A DNA stretch of 32,447 nucleotides. Origin: Nitrospira sp. GTDB lineage: Bacteria > Nitrospirota > Nitrospiria > Nitrospirales > Nitrospiraceae. The stretch is from positions 1 through 32,447 of the forward strand of contig JANDJJ010000016.1 in assembly GCA_024330945.1 (NCBI GenBank), given 5' to 3'. A program made the translations under genes and the position numbers. The notes under the pieces are model-generated. The model was not told the origin of the DNA. It saw only the letters and a list, made by a program, of their open reading frames with translations, and made no database searches. Shown here one piece after another: positions 8,027-16,101 of this stretch. Position 1 is the stretch's first letter. Every line of letters begins with the position of its first letter.

Positions 8027-8145
8027 TCCCGCGATGCTCCTCGGAACTGATTGATCGCCTGCCCGGCAAGTGACGAAAACGGTTGGCGAAAAAACGATCG
8101 ACGTGTGTTGTATTGAGGCGATCGCTTCGCTGGCAGTCAAAACTT

Positions 8146-8173
8146 AGTCTAACGGACGAGCCAAGGAAGGCAA
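8146..8173 (-). promoter_or_regulatory. Promoter of the GAF-GspE ATPase gene
   Basis: On the minus strand: TTGCCT, 16 bases, TAGACT. Transcription would start near 8138, giving a leader of about 110 bases before ATG 8026. The -10 is embedded in an 11-base word, TCCGTTAGACT, shared with the Ser/Thr kinase promoter. Confidence 0.5.
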
Positions 8174-8253
8174 GAAAAAGGGAATTTTACTCAATTACAT
8201 AGAGCGGCGGAGAAAGAAGGCGGGAAACGGCAAGCGTCTGTCCATCGTACGAT

Positions 8254-9987
8254 TTACGAGCACGGCCGGGTCGATTCAGGAGCAGCTTTGTCCGGAGCGG
8301 CTTTGTCGAGATGAGTCAGAATATCCGATGGACTGACGCGCGATTTCACTCCGGTCCGTCGGATTTTGACTTCAACGACGCCGTCGGCAAGCCCCTTGTC
8401 CCCGACCACGATTTGGAAAGGAGCGCCGATAAGGTCGGCGTCATTGAACTTGACGCCGGCGCGCTCGTCTCGATCGTCCCAAAGGACTTCGAATCCTCCC
8501 TCCTGCAGCGTCTCGTAGAGACGGGCGGTAGCTTCGGCTGTCTTGCCCGATTGCGTGACCGGCAGCAGATGGACGTGAAAGGGAGCGATCGGAAACGGCC
8601 AGATGATGCCTTTCTCGTCGTGGTTCTGCTCGATGGCGGCCGCGGCGGTTCGGCCGACGCCGATCCCGTAGCAGCCCATGACGGCAAAACGCTCTTTGCC
8701 TTGATCGTCGAGAATCGTGGCGTTCATGCTCTTGCTGTATTTTGTTCCGAGGAGGAAGACTTGGCCCACTTCAATGCCTTTCGCCAGGACCAAAGGACCG
8801 TCTCCGCGCGGCGAAGGGTCGCCCGCCTGCGCGTTCCGAAGATCGGCGAAGCGATCGACCGTGAAGTCGCGATCCAAATTGGCGTTGACGTAGTGTGTGT
8901 TCTCTCGGTTCCCGCCGACCACGATGTTGCGCATGCCTGCGATCGCGTGGTCCGCCAAGATGCGGACACCGGAGAGACCGATGGGGCCGGCGAAGCCGAC
9001 GGGGGCTTTTGTCAGGCGTGAGACGGTCTCGGGGTCGGCCAATTGAACATCCATAACACGCAAGAGACGAGCCAGCTTCACTTCGTTCAGTTCATGATCC
9101 CCTCGGATGAGGACGGCGACCAGCTCGCTCTGCGCCTTGTAGATGAGCGTCTTGACCAGTTGTTGCGGGAGAACGTGTAGGAAGGACGTGACTTCTTCCA
9201 CCGTTCGGCATTGGGGGGTCGATACGGCCGTCAGCGGTTGAAACGGAGCGTCATCGGCGTCGGCAGGGGGCAAAATTTCCGCCCGTTCGAGATTGGCCGC
9301 GTACGATCCTTCCTCGGTGTACGCCACAGTTGCTTCGCCGGTGGCGGCCAGGACCATGAATTCATGCGAGACGTCCCCCCCGATCAATCCGGTGTCGGCC
9401 TCGACCGCGCGAAAGGTCAAGCCGCATCGGGTAAAAATTCTGGTGTAGGCGTCGTACATTTTTTGATAGCTCGCCCGCGCGCCCGCCTCGTCGGCGTCGA
9501 AGCTATAGGCGTCTTTCATGATGAATTCCCGGCCTCGCATCAGTCCGAAGCGAGGGCGTATCTCATCGCGAAATTTCGTCTGGATTTGATAAAAGTTGAG
9601 GGGCAGTTGCCGATACGAGCGCACCTCGCGCCTGAATAGATCGGTGATGACCTCTTCGTGCGTGGGGCCGAGACAGAAGTCTCGGTCATGACGGTCTTTG
9701 AAACGGAGCAATTCCTTGCCGTAATGGTCCCAGCGGCCGGTCTCCTTCCACAATTCGGCGGGAGAGGCGATAGGCATCAGCAACTCCTGCGCGCCCACGC
9801 GGTTCATCTCCTCGCGAATAATGCCTTCGATCTTTCGGATGACGCGCAGCCCGAGCGGAAGGTACGTGTAAATGCCGGCGGCCGTTTTCCGGATCATTCC
9901 CGCTCGGAGCATCAGCCGGTGGCTGACCGTTTCCGCCTCGCCGGGATCTTCCCGCAGGGTGGGGATGAGAAGTTGAGAGGTTTTCAT
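8254..9987 (-). CDS. proS: Prolyl-tRNA synthetase
   Basis: A 577-residue class IIa aminoacyl-tRNA synthetase that charges tRNA-Pro with proline in the cytoplasm. It has the bacterial arrangement: catalytic core with GPTHEEV and the motif 2 block (FRDEIRPRFGLMRGREF), an inserted YbaK-type editing domain (roughly residues 225-400) that clears misacylated Ala-tRNA-Pro, motif 3 (GCYGIGVGRT), then the anticodon-binding domain. Length and order are those of the bacterial ProS. It starts 6 bases after rseP stops, so it is the last gene of the uppS-cdsA-dxr-rseP-proS cluster. A gap of over 200 bases and a separate promoter set the downstream ATPase gene apart. The sequence ends in a repeated DKAAPDKAAP stretch, probably an unstructured tail. 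Confidence 0.97.
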   Translation of the reverse strand: MKTSQLLIPTLREDPGEAETVSHRLMLRAGMIRKTAAGIYTYLPLGLRVIRKIEGIIREEMNRVGAQELLMPIASPAELWKETGRWDHYGKELLRFKDRHDRDFCLGPTHEEVITDLFRREVRSYRQLPLNFYQIQTKFRDEIRPRFGLMRGREFIMKDAYSFDADEAGARASYQKMYDAYTRIFTRCGLTFRAVEADTGLIGGDVSHEFMVLAATGEATVAYTEEGSYAANLERAEILPPADADDAPFQPLTAVSTPQCRTVEEVTSFLHVLPQQLVKTLIYKAQSELVAVLIRGDHELNEVKLARLLRVMDVQLADPETVSRLTKAPVGFAGPIGLSGVRILADHAIAGMRNIVVGGNRENTHYVNANLDRDFTVDRFADLRNAQAGDPSPRGDGPLVLAKGIEVGQVFLLGTKYSKSMNATILDDQGKERFAVMGCYGIGVGRTAAAAIEQNHDEKGIIWPFPIAPFHVHLLPVTQSGKTAEATARLYETLQEGGFEVLWDDRDERAGVKFNDADLIGAPFQIVVGDKGLADGVVEVKIRRTGVKSRVSPSDILTHLDKAAPDKAAPESTRPCS

Positions 9988-9993
9988 GCGAAC

Positions 9994-11391
9994 TTAGCGG
10001 GCAAAGATTCGCTCCAAATCGTTCCAGAACGCGAAGATCATGACGCCGACCAACAAGACCAGTCCCACCTGTTGCGCGACCTCCCGCTGACGGTCGCCCA
10101 GCGGCTTGCGGAGAATGCCCTCGATCAGAAAGAAGAGCAGGTGACCTCCGTCCAGAATCGGGATCGGCAACAGGTTCAGCACGCCGAGATTGATGCTCAA
10201 AATGGCGATAAGGAAAACGACGCTGGACGCGCCTTGCGAGGCGGCTTCGCCGGAAATATTGGCGATCGTCAGAGGGCCTCCGATGTTCTTGCTCGAAATG
10301 TCCCCTACGACCATTTTGTACAGGCCGACCGTCGTCAGCTCGGTCCAGCCCCACGTCGCCTCCAAGCCGTGGTACAGGGCTTCAAACAGATTGTCGGACC
10401 GCATCAACGACCGGCCCGGGCCGGAGATACCGATTTTCCCGATTTCAACGGTTTGGCCGCCGACGGTGACTTTTTCGACCGATGGCGTGACCGTGAGCGC
10501 GACCCGCTGTCCGTTGCGGAGCACCTCCACACGCAATGGTTGTTCCGGATGTTCTTTGACCAAGGCGGTCATCTGGGACCAGGTATAAATGGGCTGTCCT
10601 TCGATAGTCACGACCCGATCGCCAGGTTGGAATCCGGCCGCCGCGGCGGGAGATCCGTGCATCACGGCCGTGACAAGCGGAGGGATTTCTTCGACGCCGA
10701 TCGTATAGACCGATTCTTCTCCGTCCGCCGCGCCTCCCGAAACCGGTACCGGTGCGACGGTCAAGGTTTTCATCCGGCCGTCTCGACTGATTTCAAGCGT
10801 GAGGGATTCGCCGTTGCTTTTCGCGACGGCGTCCAGCAATTCGCTCTTGGTCGAAATATCTTTTCCGTTGACCTTGACGACTCGGTCGCCGACTTCCATC
10901 CCCGCCGTCGCGGCCGGCGACGTGGGAACGAGCGCTTCGATGTCGGCGCTCAGATCCCGAAACGTAGGGACGAACAAAGGCGATCCCGTCGCCAGCCAGC
11001 CGGCAAAGATCAAATAGGCCAGGATGAAATTGAAGCCGGGGCCGGCCGCTACGATGAGGATCTTCCCTCCGAGGCTTTGGTGGGCGAATGATCGTCGGCG
11101 GTCTTCGGCGGTGGTCGCTTCCGTCTCTTCTTCTCCGAACAATTTGACGTAGCCCCCCAGCGGAATGGCGGACAGCAGATACTCCGTCTCGCCGACTTGG
11201 CGGCCGAATAATTTGGGGCCGAAGCCGAGCGAGAATTTGAGCACCTTCACCCCGACCCACCGGGCCGCGAGGAAGTGGCCGAGCTCATGAAACGCCACCA
11301 GGACGCCCAGAACGACAAGAAACCACCACGCTTTTTGCAGCAGCAGCCAGAGGGTGTCGGGGGACCACGTTATGGCGGAGACCATCATCAT
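9994..11391 (-). CDS. rseP: Site-2 intramembrane zinc metalloprotease RseP
   Basis: A 465-residue inner-membrane protease of the RseP/RasP family, which cuts anti-sigma factors and leftover signal peptides within the membrane. The first helix carries the zinc site H35-E-L-G-H39. Two PDZ domains follow (roughly residues 125-215 and 220-305, each with an A.AGM..GD or AAGFQPGD loop). The C-terminal region has the second half of the active site (NLLPIPILDGGHLL). Size and two-PDZ architecture match E. coli RseP. It lies between dxr and proS, the common position for this gene. The start has three consecutive ATG codons, so the exact first residue is uncertain by one or two. Confidence 0.95.
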   Translation of the reverse strand: MMMVSAITWSPDTLWLLLQKAWWFLVVLGVLVAFHELGHFLAARWVGVKVLKFSLGFGPKLFGRQVGETEYLLSAIPLGGYVKLFGEEETEATTAEDRRRSFAHQSLGGKILIVAAGPGFNFILAYLIFAGWLATGSPLFVPTFRDLSADIEALVPTSPAATAGMEVGDRVVKVNGKDISTKSELLDAVAKSNGESLTLEISRDGRMKTLTVAPVPVSGGAADGEESVYTIGVEEIPPLVTAVMHGSPAAAAGFQPGDRVVTIEGQPIYTWSQMTALVKEHPEQPLRVEVLRNGQRVALTVTPSVEKVTVGGQTVEIGKIGISGPGRSLMRSDNLFEALYHGLEATWGWTELTTVGLYKMVVGDISSKNIGGPLTIANISGEAASQGASSVVFLIAILSINLGVLNLLPIPILDGGHLLFFLIEGILRKPLGDRQREVAQQVGLVLLVGVMIFAFWNDLERIFAR

Positions 11392-11467
11392 CCAGCGTTC
11401 GAGCCGTCGGGAATATCGTGTTGGGATTACTCTACCATCGATTGAGCCGATTTCAAAATAGTCATCG

Positions 11468-12628
11468 TCAGCGTGTCATGGCGTGGACCAGCGACCCGGC
11501 CTTTTCCCGCGCCCAGCGGTCCGCTTCCAAGGCGTCTTCAAGATCGACGAGATCCCGATGGATATGGGCGTCCATCGTGTGTCGGATCACTTCGGGAATT
11601 TCGATAAAGCGGATGCCACCGTTGAGAAACGCCTCGACCGCCACTTCATTGGCGGCATTCATGGCGGCCGGCATCGTCCCGCCGATCCGCAGCGACTCGT
11701 AGCCGAGTGATAGACACGGGAACCGGTCGTGGTCCGGTTTGCAAAACGTTAATGTGCCGATTTCCGTCAAGTCCAGGGAAGGCAGGTCGAGCGGCATGCG
11801 TTCCGGGTATCGCATCGCGTAGGAGATGGGAGTCCGCATGTCCGGGAGCCCCAATTGGGCGATCATGGATCGGTCCTCATATTCGACCAGGGAGTGGATG
11901 ATGCTTTCCCGATGAATCAAAACGTCGATGCGGGATTCGGGGATGTCGAACAGCCAGCGCGCTTCGATGACTTCGAGCCCTTTGTTCATCAAAGTCGCCG
12001 AGTCGATCGTAATTTTTGAGCCCATTTTCCAGTTCGGATGTTGCAGCGCGCGCTCGGGCGTGACATCCGATAACTGCTCCTTCGTCAAGGGCCAAAGGGC
12101 ACCGCCGGAGGCCGTCAAGATGAGGCGACGGACGTCTTGAAGTCGATGACCCTCGAGCGATTGAAAAATCGCGCTGTGCTCGCTGTCGACCGGAAAAATT
12201 CTGACGCCGTGCTTGCGGGCCTCAGTCTGCATCAACTTGCCGGCCATCACCATCGGTTCTTTATTGGCCAGGGCGATATGTTTGCCGCTTCGAATGGCCG
12301 CCAAGGTGGGAACCAGTCCGGCGGCGCCGACGATGGCTGAAATCACCAATTCGGCTCCCGCCATGGCTGCGACGTGGGCGATTCCTTCTTGACCGGCCAG
12401 AATTTCAACAGGAAGATCCCGGCATTTCGCCCGGAGGAAGGCGGCGGATGTTTCCGAGGATACCGCCACGGCTTGTGGCTTGAAGACGCGGATCTGCGCT
12501 TCCAGCTTCTCGATGTTTCCGCCCGCCGTAAGCCCCACGACACGAAAGTCGTTGGGGAATCGTTGCACGATATCGAGCGTATTTGTCCCGATGGATCCGG
12601 TTGACCCCAGGATAATGATCGACTTCAT
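11468..12628 (-). CDS. dxr: 1-deoxy-D-xylulose-5-phosphate reductoisomerase
   Basis: A 386-residue enzyme of the MEP isoprenoid pathway. It converts DXP to MEP with NADPH and is the target of fosmidomycin. The N-terminal Rossmann motif G8-S-T-G-S-I-G14 binds NADPH. The catalytic/metal region includes LANKEPMVMAG, the PVDSEHSAIFQ block and the substrate-binding region GSKITIDSATLMNKGLEVIEA. The frame stays open 37 codons further upstream, but ATG 12628 is preceded by GAGGAG 5 bases away, gives the standard family N-terminus (MKSIIILGSTGSIG) and avoids overlap with cdsA. It starts 13 bases after cdsA ends. Its product also feeds UppS (this operon) and HpnD (further along the window). Confidence 0.97.
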   Translation of the reverse strand: MKSIIILGSTGSIGTNTLDIVQRFPNDFRVVGLTAGGNIEKLEAQIRVFKPQAVAVSSETSAAFLRAKCRDLPVEILAGQEGIAHVAAMAGAELVISAIVGAAGLVPTLAAIRSGKHIALANKEPMVMAGKLMQTEARKHGVRIFPVDSEHSAIFQSLEGHRLQDVRRLILTASGGALWPLTKEQLSDVTPERALQHPNWKMGSKITIDSATLMNKGLEVIEARWLFDIPESRIDVLIHRESIIHSLVEYEDRSMIAQLGLPDMRTPISYAMRYPERMPLDLPSLDLTEIGTLTFCKPDHDRFPCLSLGYESLRIGGTMPAAMNAANEVAVEAFLNGGIRFIEIPEVIRHTMDAHIHRDLVDLEDALEADRWAREKAGSLVHAMTR

Positions 12629-12641
12629 GGTTGCTCCTCGG

Positions 12642-13526
12642 TCATGGGGATGGTAACAGGCCTCGAAAATAGGTGACATAGTAGTAGAAGGCGGGGGCGG
12701 TGAACAAGAGACTATCGAGTCGATCCAACATGCCGCCATGACCGGGCAGAATGTTCCCCGAGTCTTTCACTCCCGCGCGGCGTTTGATGAACGATTCCCA
12801 AAGATCGCCGGACAGGCCCGCGGCCGTCAAAAGCAGGCCGAGGATCAAGGCGTCGGAGAGCGGCAATTCCGGTACGAACCACGCGTGGGCCAGAACGGCC
12901 GCGCTTTCGGCCAATGCCAGACCGCCGATCGCGCCCTCGACGGTTTTTTTCGGGCTGATCGACGGTGCAAGCGGATGCTTGCCGAAGAGCGTGCCGGCGT
13001 AGTAGGCGCCGGTGTCGCCGGCCCAGGTGACCAAGGCGAGGAAGATCACAAGCCGCTCACCGTCGGGCAGCAAGCGCGTCGATGCCACGGTGCTCAGGGT
13101 GAATCCGACGTACAGGACTCCGAAGGCGACGAGGGTCGTCTCTTTCACCCGACGATGGAAAGCCCCTGAAGACAGCGACAGCGTGACGGGAACAGCCAAC
13201 GTCGCGATCGTCAGAAGGTCGGTCGCCAACAAGGACAATTGATGCTTGGCCAAAACGAGGGCGGAGAGAGACAGTCCGACGGCGATCAGCCAGCGGTTGG
13301 GAGGTGACGGAAGCGTAATGCGGTACAGCTCGATCAACGCCACGCAACCGCCCGTCATCAACAACAGCGTCAAGGTCCAGGGGGGGAGGTACGAGATGAT
13401 GACGTAAACGATCGGAATCAGTGCGGCTGCGGTGTAGAGACGCCGGGGGTCGAACCGTCGAGAGGCTATCGATGGTGTGATCACAAACGCGGACTCGTAT
13501 CCGTGAACGGTTAGGACGGCGTCCAC
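12642..13526 (-). CDS. cdsA: Phosphatidate cytidylyltransferase
   Basis: A 294-residue polytopic inner-membrane enzyme that makes CDP-diacylglycerol from phosphatidate and CTP for phospholipid synthesis. About seven to eight membrane helices are visible. The family signature is near the C-terminus: SF.KR..GVKDSGN.LPGHGG.LDR.DSLLF, with the metal-binding Asp residues. An SPKKTVEGA.GG block and a WAGDTGAYY.G..FGKH block precede it, both typical of CdsA. The GTG at 13526 lies 6 bases after the uppS stop; no strong ribosome binding site is seen, so coupling to uppS is likely. A GTG about 15 residues in is an alternative start, because the first residues lack a family counterpart. Confidence 0.93.
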   Translation of the reverse strand: MDAVLTVHGYESAFVITPSIASRRFDPRRLYTAAALIPIVYVIISYLPPWTLTLLLMTGGCVALIELYRITLPSPPNRWLIAVGLSLSALVLAKHQLSLLATDLLTIATLAVPVTLSLSSGAFHRRVKETTLVAFGVLYVGFTLSTVASTRLLPDGERLVIFLALVTWAGDTGAYYAGTLFGKHPLAPSISPKKTVEGAIGGLALAESAAVLAHAWFVPELPLSDALILGLLLTAAGLSGDLWESFIKRRAGVKDSGNILPGHGGMLDRLDSLLFTAPAFYYYVTYFRGLLPSP

Positions 13527-13532
13527 TCAAAC

Positions 13533-14318
13533 TTATGAGGAGATCGCGCTCAAAACTCGCCCGAAGCGGCGCTCCCGTTTTTGATATTCCAACAGCGCCA
13601 ACAAAAATTCACGCCGGCGAAAATCCGGCCACAACGTGGGGGTGAAGCACAGCTCCGTATAGGCCAACTGCCAGAGCAGAAAGTTGCTGATCCGCGTTTC
13701 TCCGCTCGTCCGGATCAGAAGATCGGGATCGGGAAGCGGGTGCGTGTATAAATACTGTTGGAATAAGGTTTCATCGATCTGTTCACCTTCGATGGCACCG
13801 GCCTGCGCATCGGCCAGCAACCCTCTGACGGCATCGACGATTTCCGAACGACCTCCGTAACTCAAGGCCACCGTTAGGGTCATTTTGTTCAGATGGGCGG
13901 TTTCTTGTTCGGTTCTGTGGATCCAATGCCGAGCCGACGGCGGGAGGAGTTCGAGGCGCCCGATGGCTCGAAATCGAACATGTTGCTCGATCAGGCCCGT
14001 TCGTTCCGTCGAGAGATAATGTTCAAGAAGGCTCATGAGCGCGTTGATTTCCTGTCTGGGTCTGTTCCAATTTTCCTGGGAAAAGGCGTAGATCGTCAGG
14101 GCCTGGATGCCCAGCTCCAAGCAGAGCGAGATCATTTCTCTGACGGAGTTGATGCCTTCGCGATGTCCTTCAATGCGGGGAAGGCCGCGCAGTTCGGCCC
14201 ACCGCCCATTGCCGTCCATGATGACGGCAACGTGTTTGGGCAGCAGCTCGGGATCCAATTTGGCGGCCAACTCGCTCTCCGAGAGCTGATCGAAGCTGAC
14301 GACAGGCTGGTGTCTCAT
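13533..14318 (-). CDS. uppS: Undecaprenyl diphosphate synthase (cis-prenyltransferase)
   Basis: A 261-residue cytoplasmic cis-prenyltransferase that extends farnesyl diphosphate with eight isopentenyl units to make the lipid carrier for peptidoglycan and O-antigen. The signature H-V-A-V-I-M-D35-G-N-G-R-W is intact, D35 being the metal-binding catalytic residue. It is followed by GHREG, the YAFSQENWNRP block, and the C-terminal DLLIRTSGE.RISNFLLWQ.AY.E. It is the first gene of the uppS-cdsA-dxr-rseP-proS cluster. The frequent upstream partner frr is absent; tldD lies divergently instead. An N-terminal extension of about 25 residues precedes the core compared with short family members. Confidence 0.96.
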   Translation of the reverse strand: MRHQPVVSFDQLSESELAAKLDPELLPKHVAVIMDGNGRWAELRGLPRIEGHREGINSVREMISLCLELGIQALTIYAFSQENWNRPRQEINALMSLLEHYLSTERTGLIEQHVRFRAIGRLELLPPSARHWIHRTEQETAHLNKMTLTVALSYGGRSEIVDAVRGLLADAQAGAIEGEQIDETLFQQYLYTHPLPDPDLLIRTSGETRISNFLLWQLAYTELCFTPTLWPDFRRREFLLALLEYQKRERRFGRVLSAISS

Positions 14319-14404
14319 GAAACCTTAAACCTTACCGCGCTCCTCCAGATGAATTGTGGCTGTATGGTGTCTCGGTTACAACTCTGCGTCAGGAGGGTAG
14401 CCGA

Positions 14405-14433
14405 AGTCTACTGGCGAGAGGCCGGAATGTCAA
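14405..14433 (-). promoter_or_regulatory. Sigma70-type promoter of the uppS operon
   Basis: On the minus strand: perfect TTGACA (14428-14433), 17 bases, TAGACT (14405-14410). Transcription would begin near 14398, about 80 bases before the uppS ATG. It diverges from the tldD promoter only about 50 bases away. Confidence 0.65.
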
Positions 14434-14485
14434 ACAATAACTCGGAATCGTAGGTGGTAGTCCTCATAAATCGCCATCTGTCTCA

Positions 14486-14515
14486 TTGCGACCGCGGAAA
14501 CGAATCAGCTATACT
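14486..14515 (+). promoter_or_regulatory. Sigma70-type promoter of tldD
   Basis: TTGCGA (14486-14491), 18 bases, TATACT (14510-14515; 5 of 6). Transcription would start near 14522. This excludes the far upstream start of the open frame at 14454 and supports ATG 14613. Confidence 0.6.
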
Positions 14516-14612
14516 CCGCGCGTCCATCTCGCGCAGATTGCCCTGCGCGATGCGCGCGTACAACCTCAGTCAACGTAAACGTAAACGGCGATCCGGGGAA
14601 GGCGGTCCATTG

Positions 14613-16043
14613 ATGACAGAGCCGGTTCAATTAGCGACGTTCGGCGTGACGGAAGCGGACGCCCGGCACGTGCTGGATCGACTCAGTACGCGGGACGTCG
14701 ACTACGCCGATCTCTACTTTGAGTCGAGAGTCGCGGAGTCGGTCTCGATGGAAGAAGGCATCGTCAAACGTGCCGCGAAGAGTATCTTGCAGGGAGTTGG
14801 CGTCAGGGCCACCGCCGGCGAGAAAACGGGGTTTGCATACTCCGATGATTTGACGAAGAAGGACTTGGAACTCGCGGCGGATACCGCCAGATACATCGCC
14901 GATTCTCCCAAGGGAACTCGGATGGTGCCGATTCCCATCCATCGGCGGCCGGCGCACGATTTGTATCCGGTCGACCGGACGAAGGCCGAAGTGGCGACGT
15001 CCGAGCGAGTCGCCTTGCTGAACGAGATCGACGCGGAAGCCAGACGATACGATCCTCGCATCAAAAACGTCATGGCGTCGTTTAACACGGAATACAAGGT
15101 GGTGGTGGTGGCGACATCGGACGGCGTCTTGGTCGCGGATGTTCAGCCGCTGTCGCGTCTGCAAATCAGTTGTATCGCCGAGGAGGACGGCAATCGCCAG
15201 ATCGGGAGTTTCGGGGGAGGCGGGCGCGTGGGATTTGAGTTTTATCGGGACCAAAACCGGCATCTGGAATACGCGCGGGAAGCCGCACGCGAGGCGATCG
15301 TCAATCTCTCCGCCGTCGAGGCGCCGGCCGGCGTGATGCCCGTCGTCTTGGCCGGGGGGTGGCCCGGCATTCTCTTGCACGAGGCGATCGGCCACGGTCT
15401 CGAAGCGGATTTCAACCGCAAGAAGACATCGGCGTTTTCCAACTTGATCGGAAAACAAGTGGCTTCCGAAGTCTGCACGATCGTGGACGACGGCACTCTG
15501 CCGTTTCGGCGGGGATCGTTGAACATGGATGACGAGGGAACGCCGACCGGCCGTACAATCCTGATTGAAAAAGGAATTCTACGCGGCTATCTGACCGACA
15601 AGCTCAATGCCCGGTTGATGGGGATTGCCTTGACGGGCAACGGGCGGCGAGAAAGTTATCAGAGCGTAGTGCTGCCCCGCATGACGAACACTTTCATGTT
15701 GGCTGGCGAATCCGACCCGCAGGATATCATTCGGTCCGTGAAGAGAGGACTTTATGCAGTGTCGTTCGGCGGCGGGCAGGTGGATATTACGAACGGCAAG
15801 TTCGTGTTCTCGGCCAGCGAAGCATATTTGATCGAAGACGGAAAGGTGACTCGTCCGGTCAAGGGGGCGACGTTGATCGGAAACGGCCCCGAGATCCTCA
15901 AGAAAGTGTCGATGGTCGGGCACGACTTGAAATTGGACAACGGCATCGGCACCTGCGGGAAAGACGGTCAGTCGGTACCAGTCGGGGTCGGCCTTCCGAC
16001 CATCAAAATCGACGAGATCACGGTCGGCGGCACGCAACGGTGA
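14613..16043 (+). CDS. tldD: Metalloprotease TldD
   Basis: A 476-residue zinc metalloprotease subunit of the TldD/TldE complex, a cytoplasmic protease that degrades unfolded peptides. In E. coli it is needed to trim the microcin B17 leader and degrade CcdA. The zinc motif HExxxH is intact (H256-E257...H261, within LLHEAIGHGLEADF). The C-terminal region has the GGGQVDITNG..VF.ASEAYLIE and GIGTCGKDGQSVPVGVG.P..K family blocks. Length matches E. coli TldD (about 480). The open frame reaches back to 14454, but ATG 14613 is downstream of the promoter, has GGGGAAGG about 10 bases upstream and gives a standard N-terminus. The partner gene tldE follows after 58 bases. Confidence 0.95.
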   Translation: MTEPVQLATFGVTEADARHVLDRLSTRDVDYADLYFESRVAESVSMEEGIVKRAAKSILQGVGVRATAGEKTGFAYSDDLTKKDLELAADTARYIADSPKGTRMVPIPIHRRPAHDLYPVDRTKAEVATSERVALLNEIDAEARRYDPRIKNVMASFNTEYKVVVVATSDGVLVADVQPLSRLQISCIAEEDGNRQIGSFGGGGRVGFEFYRDQNRHLEYAREAAREAIVNLSAVEAPAGVMPVVLAGGWPGILLHEAIGHGLEADFNRKKTSAFSNLIGKQVASEVCTIVDDGTLPFRRGSLNMDDEGTPTGRTILIEKGILRGYLTDKLNARLMGIALTGNGRRESYQSVVLPRMTNTFMLAGESDPQDIIRSVKRGLYAVSFGGGQVDITNGKFVFSASEAYLIEDGKVTRPVKGATLIGNGPEILKKVSMVGHDLKLDNGIGTCGKDGQSVPVGVGLPTIKIDEITVGGTQR

Positions 16044-16101
16044 AGGAAGAGGTGTCGGCATGATCGCGTATGAACAGGGAAAAACCGTCTGAATCTCACC
16101 G

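Noticed and set aside
8027..8140. Longer TTG-initiated form of the GAF-GspE ATPase
   Set aside because: A -10 box at 8146-8151 places the transcription start at about the TTG, and the extra residues have no family counterpart. ATG 8026 has GAGGAG upstream.
9658..11091. 477-codon plus-strand open frame opposite proS and rseP
   Set aside because: It lies antisense to two certain genes, crosses their boundary, and its translation is rich in Arg, Asp, Gln and His with no domain pattern. Long antisense frames are expected in GC-rich DNA.
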